A stretch of DNA of 9,792 nucleotides from Deltaproteobacteria bacterium (GTDB lineage: Bacteria; Desulfobacterota; DAOWNY01): assembly GCA_030642325.1 (NCBI GenBank), contig DAOWNY010000052.1, positions 1 through 9,792 of the forward strand. The letters are read 5' to 3'. Position numbers and translations under genes: made by a program. A model generated the notes under the pieces. That model searched no databases. It saw nothing but the letters and a program-made list of their open reading frames with translations, and was not told where the DNA came from. Position 1 is the first letter of the stretch. The number at the start of each line of letters is the position of its first letter. Shown in pieces: positions 1 to 6,536 of the stretch.

Positions 1-1408
1 CACCGCGGTCGATCCCCTCTCCCGCAGTGAATTCTGGAAAATTCTCTATGAATTTATTCTTGAGGGAATTACGATAATCATCTCAACCCCGTACATGGAT
101 GAAGCAGAAAGATGTCATCAGGTTGCCCTCATGCAGGAAGGAGAGATCATTGCCTGCGGAACCCCGGCAAATTTAAAGGGATTGATCAAAAAAAAAATCG
201 GTTGCTTCAAACCGGATAAGATCAACCAAGCATTTAAAATACTGCGGGACGAACTTTACCTTGTCGGCCAGGTATATGGTGACAGGATCCGGGTGTTTCT
301 CGACGAACCGGCGGCGGAACTGCCCAAAATAGAAACAAATCTTACGGATAAAGGGATTAAAGTTGAGGACTGCAGGGAAGTCAGTCCCAATATGGATGAT
401 GTTTTCCTCTCTTTTCTTCAAGCTTCCGGAAAAAACCGAGGTAACAAAAAATGGATACCCTTTAATATTCCACAGTTGGGTGAAAAAGCCATTGAGGTCT
501 CCGAAATCAGGAAGCAGTTTGGAAATTTTACCGCTGTAAACGGGATCAGTTTTGAGGTGAAGACGGGGACCGTTTTTGGTTTTCTCGGCCCCAACGGGGC
601 GGGCAAGACTACCACAATAAAAATGCTGTGCGGTATTCTGCCTCCGACTTCCGGCAGTGCAATAGTGGCGGGCCATGATATTATCACCCAGTTTCGCAGG
701 GTAAAGAAGAGGATCGGTTATATGTCCCAACTCTTTTCCCTCTACCCCGATCTCACCGTGGGACAGAATCTCGATTTTTACGCAAGCATTTACGGACTCG
801 GCAAGAAAGACAAAATTTTAAAAAAAAGTTGGGTAATTGAAGAGCTTGCCGGATTAAAGGGTAAGGAGGGGTACCTGGCCAGCGAGCTTTCCGGGGGATG
901 GAAGCAGAAGCTTGCGCTCGGCTGCGCAGTCATGCATCAACCTTCAGTGCTTTTTTTAGATGAACCGACTTCCGGTGTTGATCCGGCGGCCCGAATAGAA
1001 TTCTGGGATATCATCTATCGCCTTTCGGAAGAGGGGATTACCACCATTGTCACCACCCACTTCATGGACGAGGCGGAACGCTGCAATGTCCTCGGCTTAA
1101 TAAACGGGGGGAATCTGGTTGCACTTGGAACCCCCGAAAAATTGAAAGAAAACCTGACGGTAAATTTTTACGAAATATCCTCCTCCCCGGTGCTGGCATC
1201 TTACCATAAACTGCTCTCTCTCGATTTCATACTCCAGGCTTCCCTGTTTGGTAATAAAATTCACATCTTGACTGAAAATCGGGAAACCGATCTCAGTAAA
1301 GAGGAACTGGGGGCAGCCGGCGTAAGAGTAGAAGAAATAAACAGAATTAAGCCGGCCCTGGAGGACGTTTTCATTTATCACGTGGTGGCAGGCGATCAGC
1401 AGCATTAA
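1..1408 (+). CDS. ybhF: Tandem-NBD ABC transporter ATPase, YbhF-type (5' partial)
   Basis: ATPase subunit of an ABC-2-type exporter, acting at the cytoplasmic face of the inner membrane. The reading frame is open from the window edge (first full codon at position 2), giving 468 visible residues. About 100-200 N-terminal residues should lie upstream, since E. coli YbhF has 578. What remains of the first nucleotide-binding domain (NBD) is the D-loop region (TAVDP), the H-loop region and the helical tail. A linker follows, then a complete second NBD with Walker A GPNGAGKT (nt 587-610), Q-loop YMSQ, signature LSGGWKQ, Walker B VLFLDEP, D-loop SGVDP and H-loop TTH. In the first domain the switch histidine is replaced by proline (STPYMDEAERC), so site 1 may be degenerate. 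Two ABC-2 permeases follow in ybhF-ybhS-ybhR order, but about 950 bp downstream rather than adjacent. A membrane-fusion (HlyD-like) gene is expected upstream, outside the window. The family is secure; the substrate is unknown, and the symbol denotes the family only. Confidence 0.93.
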   Translation, partial: TAVDPLSRSEFWKILYEFILEGITIIISTPYMDEAERCHQVALMQEGEIIACGTPANLKGLIKKKIGCFKPDKINQAFKILRDELYLVGQVYGDRIRVFLDEPAAELPKIETNLTDKGIKVEDCREVSPNMDDVFLSFLQASGKNRGNKKWIPFNIPQLGEKAIEVSEIRKQFGNFTAVNGISFEVKTGTVFGFLGPNGAGKTTTIKMLCGILPPTSGSAIVAGHDIITQFRRVKKRIGYMSQLFSLYPDLTVGQNLDFYASIYGLGKKDKILKKSWVIEELAGLKGKEGYLASELSGGWKQKLALGCAVMHQPSVLFLDEPTSGVDPAARIEFWDIIYRLSEEGITTIVTTHFMDEAERCNVLGLINGGNLVALGTPEKLKENLTVNFYEISSSPVLASYHKLLSLDFILQASLFGNKIHILTENRETDLSKEELGAAGVRVEEINRIKPALEDVFIYHVVAGDQQH

Positions 1409-1627
1409 AATGTCGTTACTATTTAATTCCGGCAAAAGATCTTTGTTAGGCCGCGAGTCCGACGAGAAAAAAAGCAGGATCCCTTGCCGAAACAGAATAG
1501 ACAATATGATCCAAAGGAACGGAGGTGGTTAGTATAGTAAAATACTGTTAATAATTAAGGCGATGAGTATCAATGAAAAAATGAAAAGAAAACTTATGCC
1601 AAGCAGCACTAGGATAGGAGAGAGATT
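1409..1627. other. Gap between ATPase gene and orphan gene
   Basis: No convincing gene. A 40-codon frame starts one base after the ATPase stop (ATG 1410, stop TAG 1530-1532) and reads MSLLFNSGKRSLL at its start. It has no family resemblance I can see and could be chance or a permease remnant. A strong GGAGGTGG ribosome-binding-like string at about 1521-1528 has no start codon at a suitable distance. A weak sigma70-like pair, TTGCCG (1484-1489) and TATGAT (1505-1510), has a 15-bp spacer and is not convincing. The stretch becomes AT-rich after about 1530, where composition shifts toward that of the orphan gene. Confidence 0.5.
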
Positions 1628-1981
1628 ATGCCACTGTATTCACCTCCAAGCGAAATGCTAGCTGTTTATGAAGCAGTAGGAAATTTTATCAGTAGTGTTA
1701 ATGATGAAACTAGCTACGAAGTATGTCGAAAAGAGATTTTGAGGAAGTTTAACCGTGCAAGAGTAGAGAATAGTTTAATAATAGAACAACATAAAGATAT
1801 ACACGAATATCTTCGCAATCTTAGTTCTGAAGAGGTCAAGCTAGCCTCACTTTGTAGAAAATTGAAGATAAATAAGTGTGATAAAGAGATTATTAGAGAC
1901 AAAAATAAGTTACAGCAATGGTTTAAACAACAGGAAGATGAAAGAGAAGAACTGTTTGGGCCGCATATATTTCAAAAGTAA
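1628..1981 (+). CDS. AT-rich orphan protein, 117 aa, unknown function
   Basis: I do not recognise this protein. It is soluble and highly charged, with predicted long helices from about residue 20 to 110, rich in Lys, Glu and Arg, including a very acidic/basic tail around QQEDEREELF. There is no signal peptide or membrane segment. Three scattered cysteines (33, 76, 84) form no known motif. The start is supported by AGGAG at 1616-1620, seven bases before the ATG. By hand count the gene region is about 34% G+C, while a line of the neighbouring ATPase gene reaches 57%. Codons such as ATA, AGA and TTA are common here and uncommon in the neighbours. It sits between an ATPase gene and its presumed permease genes, which are normally adjacent. 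This suggests horizontally acquired cargo or a small regulator; neither can be shown from sequence. Confidence 0.65.
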   Translation: MPLYSPPSEMLAVYEAVGNFISSVNDETSYEVCRKEILRKFNRARVENSLIIEQHKDIHEYLRNLSSEEVKLASLCRKLKINKCDKEIIRDKNKLQQWFKQQEDEREELFGPHIFQK

Positions 1982-2034
1982 ATATATACACACAAAAAAG
2001 TCATGCAGATAGAATCGTTTAGGAGCAGCAATGG

Positions 2035-2065
2035 TGTCAGCCCCTGACATGGGGCATTTTCGCCC
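2035..2065. repeat. Cluster of three mutually exclusive small stems
   Basis: Three overlapping inverted repeats are present: TGTCAG (2035-2040) with CTGACA (2044-2049), GCCCC (2040-2044) with GGGGC (2051-2055), and GGGC (2052-2055) with GCCC (2062-2065). Each stem uses bases needed by its neighbour, so only alternates can form. It could be the end of a mobile or repetitive element or an RNA switch-like structure; no known family is recognised. Confidence 0.45.
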
Positions 2066-2072
2066 AAACAAC

Positions 2073-2121
2073 GGGATCACCTGCCCTCAAAAGCCGTAAG
2101 CTTTTGAGGGCAGGTGATCCC
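2073..2121. repeat. Perfect inverted repeat, 22-bp arms, 5-nt loop
   Basis: The left arm (2073-2094, starting GGGATCACC) and right arm (2100-2121, ending GGTGATCCC) are exactly complementary over 22 bp, with loop CGTAA (2095-2099). There is no T-run after either arm, so it is not a classical intrinsic terminator. Imperfect pairing may continue outward (AACGG before, CCGTT after). It could be a REP- or MITE-like intergenic element, a transcript-stabilising or processing hairpin between orphan gene and permease, or an insertion scar. The perfection of the arms suggests recent origin or selection. Confidence 0.85.
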
Positions 2122-2359
2122 AGCCGTTATGGTGATACTTCACGGTTGATGTATCAGCCTGAAGAAGTCAGCAGGTTACCGGAGGCACATGCTTCTTCTT
2201 TCTATTCCATATTCCGGTTCCCTGCCTGCCGTACCGGAGAAGAAAGGCTGAATTCTGAGTAGAGTTACCATTTGGCAACCATCTTCCAGGTTCCGGTCTA
2301 TTTCTTATTTGTTAAATTATCCTCACCCCGGTGAAATTTCTAATGATGGGGGGGTAAAA

Positions 2360-3493
2360 ATGATCGGCAAAAGAATCCTTACAGTGATGAGGGCGGAGTT
2401 TTATCATATTCTGCGGGACCCCTTGAGTCTTATCATTTCACTATTTATGCCGGTATTCCTGCTTTTTTTATCCGGTTATACCATCTGCTTCGAACTGAAG
2501 GAGATGCCTTTGGCGGTTGTTGATATGGATCAAAGCCGGGAGAGCAAAAATTATCTTGAGGCAATTGATAATACTTCCTATTTTCGTATCAAATTTTACC
2601 TGGCTGACTATGACCAGGCAAAAAAACTGCTGGCCCGGGGGAAAACTCGATGCGCAATCATTATTCCTGCCGGCTTCTCCCGAAAGGTCAAACAATATAT
2701 CCCCGCCAGTATCCAGGCTTTGGTAGATGGATCCGAAATAACCAGTGCCCATTTCATCATCAATTACCTGAGCGCCATAAATGCATCATATTCCGAAAAA
2801 ATAACAGACAATTTTTTCAAAAAAAACGGGATGGTGGTTGATATAAAACCCATTGTCCTTACTCCCCGATTTTGGTACAATCAATCTCTCCGGGATTTTA
2901 CCTTTATAATTACCGGGGCATTCAGCCTGGCGATTATGGGCTTTGTTCCCATGTTATCCGCCCTTGCCATTGTAAGAGAGAAGGAATCCGGTTCCATCCA
3001 GCAGATCTTTGCTTCACCAATCAAATCCTATGAGTACATTGCCGGCAAGATGACCCCTTACGTAATTTTTCTTACTCTCGATTTTTTTATGGTGATCGCG
3101 ATTGGATTATGGTGGTTTGGTCTCCCTTTTCGGGGAAGCATATTCGTCCTTTTACTTGCTACATTTCTTATGATTTTCGCTACTGTTGCCATCGGATTTT
3201 TCATTTCCACTTTAACCAGAAGTCAACTCACCGCCCTCTTGTTTGGGATTGTTTTTACCCTGATGCCAGCTTTCATTTTTGGTGATACCATTGCTCCCAT
3301 AGAAAACAGTCCCCAGGGGTGGCGTTTCTATTCATGTCTCTTTCCGGGCAGATTTTATACGGGAATTTGTCGAGCACAAATTCTGAAGGGTTCAAATATC
3401 CAATCCTATTGGGAAGATGCCCTTTCCCTGGTAGTCTATTGCATTGCCGTTTTTTCAATCTGTGCCTGGCGGGTAAAAAATAAGAAAATCTAG
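2360..3493 (+). CDS. ABC-2 type permease, first of pair (YbhS/YbhR-like)
   Basis: Membrane subunit of the YbhFSR-type exporter, 377 aa from ATG 2360. The fold is that of the ABC-2 permease family. A cytoplasmic N-terminus with RAEFYHILRDP precedes TM1 (about 22-42). A long extracytoplasmic domain (about 45-178) includes the usual LVDGSE segment. Five further helices run from about 180 to 371. The cytoplasmic coupling segment IVREKESGSIQQIFASPI (about 204-221) and the motif GDTIAPIENSP (about 308-318) are family hallmarks. I chose ATG 2360 because the family begins just before the RxEFxxxxRDP motif and a G-run (2348-2354) sits 5 nt upstream. An in-frame ATG at 2309 would add 17 residues of non-family sequence. 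It probably pairs with the next permease and is driven by the tandem ATPase upstream. It is separated from that ATPase by the structured segment, which may set its own expression. Confidence 0.92.
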   Translation: MIGKRILTVMRAEFYHILRDPLSLIISLFMPVFLLFLSGYTICFELKEMPLAVVDMDQSRESKNYLEAIDNTSYFRIKFYLADYDQAKKLLARGKTRCAIIIPAGFSRKVKQYIPASIQALVDGSEITSAHFIINYLSAINASYSEKITDNFFKKNGMVVDIKPIVLTPRFWYNQSLRDFTFIITGAFSLAIMGFVPMLSALAIVREKESGSIQQIFASPIKSYEYIAGKMTPYVIFLTLDFFMVIAIGLWWFGLPFRGSIFVLLLATFLMIFATVAIGFFISTLTRSQLTALLFGIVFTLMPAFIFGDTIAPIENSPQGWRFYSCLFPGRFYTGICRAQILKGSNIQSYWEDALSLVVYCIAVFSICAWRVKNKKI

Positions 3494-3543
3494 ATACAAA
3501 AAGGCCGGGGCCATCTTTTATCTTTAATAAAACAGGCTGAACA

Positions 3544-4671
3544 ATGACACGTCTTTTGGGATTGATCAAAAAAGAGTTTATTCATTTCTATCGTGATCCG
3601 GTGGCCATGGGGCTTATTCTCTACTTTTTTACCGCCTGTATTATTTTGTGCGGATATTGCTTTCTCTTTGATGCAGAACACCTCAAGACCGTCATCTATG
3701 ATATGAATCGAAGTGTGACCAGCCGCGATTTGGTGCAAAAATTTTTATCCACCGAATATTTTGATCTGGATTTATATGCCACCTCAACCGAGGGTGTAAA
3801 AAAAAGGCTGGATAGCGGCAAGGCGAGGGTTGGCTTAATCATCCCGCCGGAATTTACCCGTAATTTAGCTGAAGGGAGACCTGCCCCTCTCCAGTTTATC
3901 ACTGACGGCAGCGATGCCAATCAGGCCGGACAGGGGGTTGGCTTTGCAGCCCGCATAATCGGCGCTTTAAATCAAGAAATTATCCTGGAAAGACTGCGTA
4001 ACCAGGGAATTGTGATTTCTCGCCTGCCGGGGGTGGACAGCCGGATAAGGACGCTCTATAATCAGAAGATGAAGAGCGTATACTATGTTGTGATCTTTCA
4101 CATTGTCATTGCCGGTCTGATCGGGGGGTTAATTCTTTCCTCAACCGCTTTGGTTAGAGAAAAAGAGCGGGGAACAATCGACCAGATCCTGGTTACCCCC
4201 ACCCATTCCTGGGAGTTATTGCTGGCAAAAACAGTTGCCCCGCTTACCATCGGTTTGATCGCCACCGTCTTCTCCTTTATTACTGTATTCTGGTTTAATG
4301 TTCCATGTCGGGGAAATCCCCTTACTTTTTTTGCTTTTATGGGATTCTTCCTGATTGGTACCACCGGAATCGGTATCCTCATCGGCTGTATCTGTCAAAA
4401 TATGCTGCAGGCGATCCTCTTATCGGTGGCGACAGTATTCCCCAACCTCTTTTTGGGAGGGGTTATGACGCCGTTGGAAAATATGCCGCCGGCTTTACAG
4501 AAGGTAGCTCAAATTTTTCCCATGACTCATTTTATGATTGCAGCCAATGGTATTTTTCAAAAGGGCAATGGTTTTTCGATTCTCTGGCCTGAGGCATTGA
4601 AACTGGTCGGCATGGGGATAGGACTTCTTATGCTTGGCTGTTTTATTGCCTGGCGACAATGGAGACAATAA
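3544..4671 (+). CDS. ABC-2 type permease, second of pair (YbhR/YbhS-like)
   Basis: Second membrane subunit of the exporter, 375 aa. The architecture matches its neighbour: LIKKEFIHFYRDP at the N-terminus, TM1 at about 21-42, an extracytoplasmic domain with FITDGSDANQA, then a C-terminal helical block. That block carries the coupling segment LVREKERGTIDQILVTPT and the motif GGVMTPLENMP, which is closer to the family consensus than in the first permease. The gene starts 50 bp after the previous stop. AGG (3534-3536) lies 7 nt before the ATG and is a modest ribosome-binding site. The two permeases are clearly paralogous and should form a heterodimer. YbhFSR in E. coli has been linked to drug and cation export, but nothing here shows the substrate. 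The operon probably ends here, since the next 323 bp are AT-rich and carry no gene. Confidence 0.92.
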   Translation: MTRLLGLIKKEFIHFYRDPVAMGLILYFFTACIILCGYCFLFDAEHLKTVIYDMNRSVTSRDLVQKFLSTEYFDLDLYATSTEGVKKRLDSGKARVGLIIPPEFTRNLAEGRPAPLQFITDGSDANQAGQGVGFAARIIGALNQEIILERLRNQGIVISRLPGVDSRIRTLYNQKMKSVYYVVIFHIVIAGLIGGLILSSTALVREKERGTIDQILVTPTHSWELLLAKTVAPLTIGLIATVFSFITVFWFNVPCRGNPLTFFAFMGFFLIGTTGIGILIGCICQNMLQAILLSVATVFPNLFLGGVMTPLENMPPALQKVAQIFPMTHFMIAANGIFQKGNGFSILWPEALKLVGMGIGLLMLGCFIAWRQWRQ

Positions 4672-4994
4672 AGATCGCTTACGAATTTATTTTCTAACCG
4701 TTCACGGTTATCAGTTCACGGTTCACTGTTTTTTTATTGAATTATGCAGCACTTACAAGCATTTTAATCAGAAACTTAAACCTTTGAATTTTTTCAGAAA
4801 ATATTTTAACTTCACATGCAATCTAAACTTGAGTTCTCAGTTCAGCCAACCTCATTTTCCCTTCTGTTTTAATGAACGGTTAACTGAGAAACTGCCAACC
4901 TTGACCAAATACTTTATTTTTTACATTGTCGGTTGTCAATTGAATAACACTTTCTTAATCTTAACGGTTTCTTAAGTCATTTACCTGAAAAATT
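4672..4994. other. AT-rich intergenic region between the two ABC blocks
   Basis: No gene is supported. A plus-strand frame that crosses this region begins inside the permease in another frame and reads like translated AT-rich DNA. The stretch contains a GTTCAC repeat cluster (4695-4728) followed by a T-run. A 10-bp inverted pair, TAACCGTTCA (4695-4704) and TGAACGGTTA (4873-4882), is 168 bp apart. A 9-bp inverted pair, TTCTCAGTT (4834-4842) and AACTGAGAA (4882-4890), is also present. The promoter of the downstream block should lie here. TTGACC (4901-4906) and TTGTCA (4933-4938) are possible -35 boxes, but neither has a convincing -10 at 16-18 bp. Confidence 0.55.
4695..4736 (+). terminator. 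GTTCAC repeat palindrome with T7 tail, possible terminator
   Basis: TAACCGTTCACGGTTA (4695-4710) is a palindrome able to form a 6-bp stem with a TTCA loop. GTTCACGGTT recurs at 4714-4723, and CAGT/ACTG (4712-4715, 4725-4728) can pair immediately before seven T residues (4729-4735). It lies just past the permease stop, where the exporter operon should end. The stem adjoining the T-run is only 4 bp, so termination is plausible but weak. Confidence 0.35.
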
Positions 4995-5330
4995 ATGCTC
5001 CAACTGTTTAAAGAAAAAAATTTACGAAGGATAATATTCATAATTACTGTTTTCATCTCTTTATATCTCTATAACAACTTTTTTTCAAACAATTTACTCT
5101 ATTCACGGGATACTCAAATGAGAATGGCGGTTCTGAAGTGTTTGGGGGGTCCGGCAATTCCCATCATTGCCCAGTGTTGTACATCCAGAAATCTTTCGGA
5201 AGGAATCTACGCCCGGCGCAGTGATATCCCCGGTGGATTCTGTTTTCATTCCGACTGTGACGTGGTGATGCCCCCCCGGGTTATTTCCGAAAACCTTTAT
5301 AAAATTACGGTGATCCAAAAAAAACCATGA
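4995..5330 (+). CDS. Small membrane-anchored cysteine-rich protein, 111 aa
   Basis: Not recognised as a known family. A basic N-terminus (KEKNLRR) is followed by a hydrophobic stretch (about 13-26), giving a signal anchor or uncleaved signal peptide with no lipobox. The remaining 80 or so residues should be outside the cytoplasm. They contain all five cysteines: Cys49, the pair Cys61-Cys62 (QCCTS), and Cys83 and Cys88 in CFHSDC. This is a plausible metal site or a set of disulfides. The stop overlaps the start of the FtsX-type permease by ATGA, so the two are translationally coupled. There is no clear Shine-Dalgarno before ATG 4995. I keep that start because it gives a sensible signal anchor; the next Met (42) would lose it. 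Position and anchoring suit a substrate-binding or accessory subunit of the ABC system that follows. CCTS recurs in the polytopic protein of the same operon. Confidence 0.7.
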   Translation: MLQLFKEKNLRRIIFIITVFISLYLYNNFFSNNLLYSRDTQMRMAVLKCLGGPAIPIIAQCCTSRNLSEGIYARRSDIPGGFCFHSDCDVVMPPRVISENLYKITVIQKKP

Positions 5331-6517
5331 ACATTGCCATGCATATCAATCTCTGGCTGATGGCCGCCGGCAACCTGCGCCGTTACCGGGCAAAATCTCT
5401 TGCCGTCATGGTGCCTCTAGCCCTCATTATGGCTGCCTCTTCCTTCATGATGTTTACCAGGGGAGGATTTATCAAGGAGGCAGGCACTGCCCGAAATTTT
5501 CTGCCCGATGTTACCGTTCAGGGGATCGAGGCGGGTCGGGTAGGAAAAATCTCCCTCGCAATCAAGGAACGAATCAGCAAAATTACCCAAGTAAAAACCG
5601 TAGTGCCCAGGGTGTGGGGATACCTGCCCATCAAGATAAATGATACCGATGTAAGCTATACCTTGATGGGATTAGATTTTGCTCACCTGGATTACAGCGA
5701 AAAAATACCATGGACGATGGAGAGTGGTTCTTTTCTGGCCCCGGGGGACCGGAAGAAAGCAGTTCTGGGAAATGGGGTGGCCTACAGTTTTGAGGCAGAG
5801 GTAGGCGATAAAATTAAGATTGAAGATACCCTGGGGAATAAGGGGGAATTTGAGGTGGTGGGAATTTTCAATTCAGCTGTTCAGGTTTACAGCACCGATC
5901 TGATTGTTGTCTCCCTTGCAGACGCCCGTTCATTTTTCGGTTACAATAAAAATGAGGCATCCGACCTGCTGGTCTATACCGATCACCCTGAAAACGCTGA
6001 CCAGGTAGCCTGGGACATTACCCGCCTTTTTAATAATACCAGGGTATTGACCAGCAAGGCCTTGACCAATTTGGTCATAGAGGCCTTTTCCCGCCGGGGA
6101 GGAACCTTTCAGGCCATGTGGCTGATATTGCTGGTGGGGGTCCTCCTCTTGATCTGGGCTCAATCTTCTCACATCAGCGTGGACGTCAGCCAGGAGATCG
6201 GGATACTCAAGGCAATGGGGTGGCAGACAGGGGAGATTATTGAAATGGAAATGATGGAAAGCCTGATTCTGGGAATTACCGGGACATCAATCGGTATCCT
6301 TGCCGGCTTTGTCTATGCCCTTATGGGCACTCCGGGAATATCGGGCTATTGTCTCGGGTGTGCCAGTATTTATCCCAAATTTCCCGTCCCGGTCCATTGC
6401 GATCTTCAATCAATAATTCTTCTTTTTGTCCTGGGGGTCCTGCCGATGATGGTAGTCAGTGCCATCCCCGCATGGTTGGCAGGGATAATCGATCCGGACG
6501 AAGCGATCAGAAGTTAA
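5327..6517 (+). CDS. FtsX/MacB-type ABC transporter permease with Cys-rich outer loop
   Basis: Membrane subunit of a type VII (MacB/LolCE/FtsX) ABC transporter, 396 aa. TM1 is at about 24-43. A MacB-like periplasmic domain follows (about 50-255). The FtsX domain has TM2 (about 262-280), a cytoplasmic coupling segment SQEIGILKAMGWQTGEI, TM3 (about 311-333) and TM4 (about 362-384), ending in the family-typical DPDEAIRS. Family topology puts the TM3-TM4 loop outside the cytoplasm. The only three cysteines in the protein are all there: Cys342 and Cys345 (YCLGC) and Cys358 (VHC). That is unusual for this family, which mostly uses the large domain and lateral gate for substrate work. ATG 5327 overlaps the upstream stop; ATG 5339 is an alternative start. 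The ATPase follows 19 nt downstream. No MacA-type adaptor is present, so it may act as a stand-alone mechanotransducer or extractor, like LolCDE. Confidence 0.88.
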   Translation: MNIAMHINLWLMAAGNLRRYRAKSLAVMVPLALIMAASSFMMFTRGGFIKEAGTARNFLPDVTVQGIEAGRVGKISLAIKERISKITQVKTVVPRVWGYLPIKINDTDVSYTLMGLDFAHLDYSEKIPWTMESGSFLAPGDRKKAVLGNGVAYSFEAEVGDKIKIEDTLGNKGEFEVVGIFNSAVQVYSTDLIVVSLADARSFFGYNKNEASDLLVYTDHPENADQVAWDITRLFNNTRVLTSKALTNLVIEAFSRRGGTFQAMWLILLVGVLLLIWAQSSHISVDVSQEIGILKAMGWQTGEIIEMEMMESLILGITGTSIGILAGFVYALMGTPGISGYCLGCASIYPKFPVPVHCDLQSIILLFVLGVLPMMVVSAIPAWLAGIIDPDEAIRS

Positions 6518-6536
6518 CTGATTTCCCGGAGTAAAA

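Larger units (their letters stand above)
1982..2359. other. Gene-free segment with strong secondary structure
   Basis: This 378-bp stretch holds no recognisable gene. In order it contains an AT-rich lead-out after the orphan gene, a cluster of small competing stems (2035-2065), a perfect long hairpin (2073-2121), and a 6-bp inverted repeat TGATAC/GTATCA (2133-2138 and 2151-2156). It ends with a CCGG-rich leader in which TACCGGAG occurs twice (2177-2184, 2232-2239) and TTCCGGT twice (2212-2218, 2291-2297). One plus-strand frame is open from 2023 to a TAG at 2260-2262. It has no good early start codon and no similarity I recognise, so it may be a decayed gene or chance. The permease downstream could also be read from an in-frame ATG at 2309, which would shorten this gap. 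Confidence 0.6.

Noticed and set aside
1484..1510. Sigma70-like promoter TTGCCG / TATGAT before the orphan gene
   Set aside because: The spacer is 15 bp and the -35 box is weak; such pairs arise by chance in AT-rich DNA.
1563..1661. Short frame starting ATG 1563 (MSINEKMKRKLM)
   Set aside because: It overlaps the orphan gene start in a different frame, and the orphan gene has the better ribosome-binding site.
3504..3513. GGCCGGGGCC palindrome between the permeases
   Set aside because: The loop is too short for a hairpin and no T-run follows on the plus strand.
4634..4975. 113-codon plus-strand frame over the intergenic region
   Set aside because: It starts inside the second permease in another frame, has no ribosome-binding site, and reads as translated AT-rich repeat DNA (HGYQFTVH from the GTTCAC repeats).
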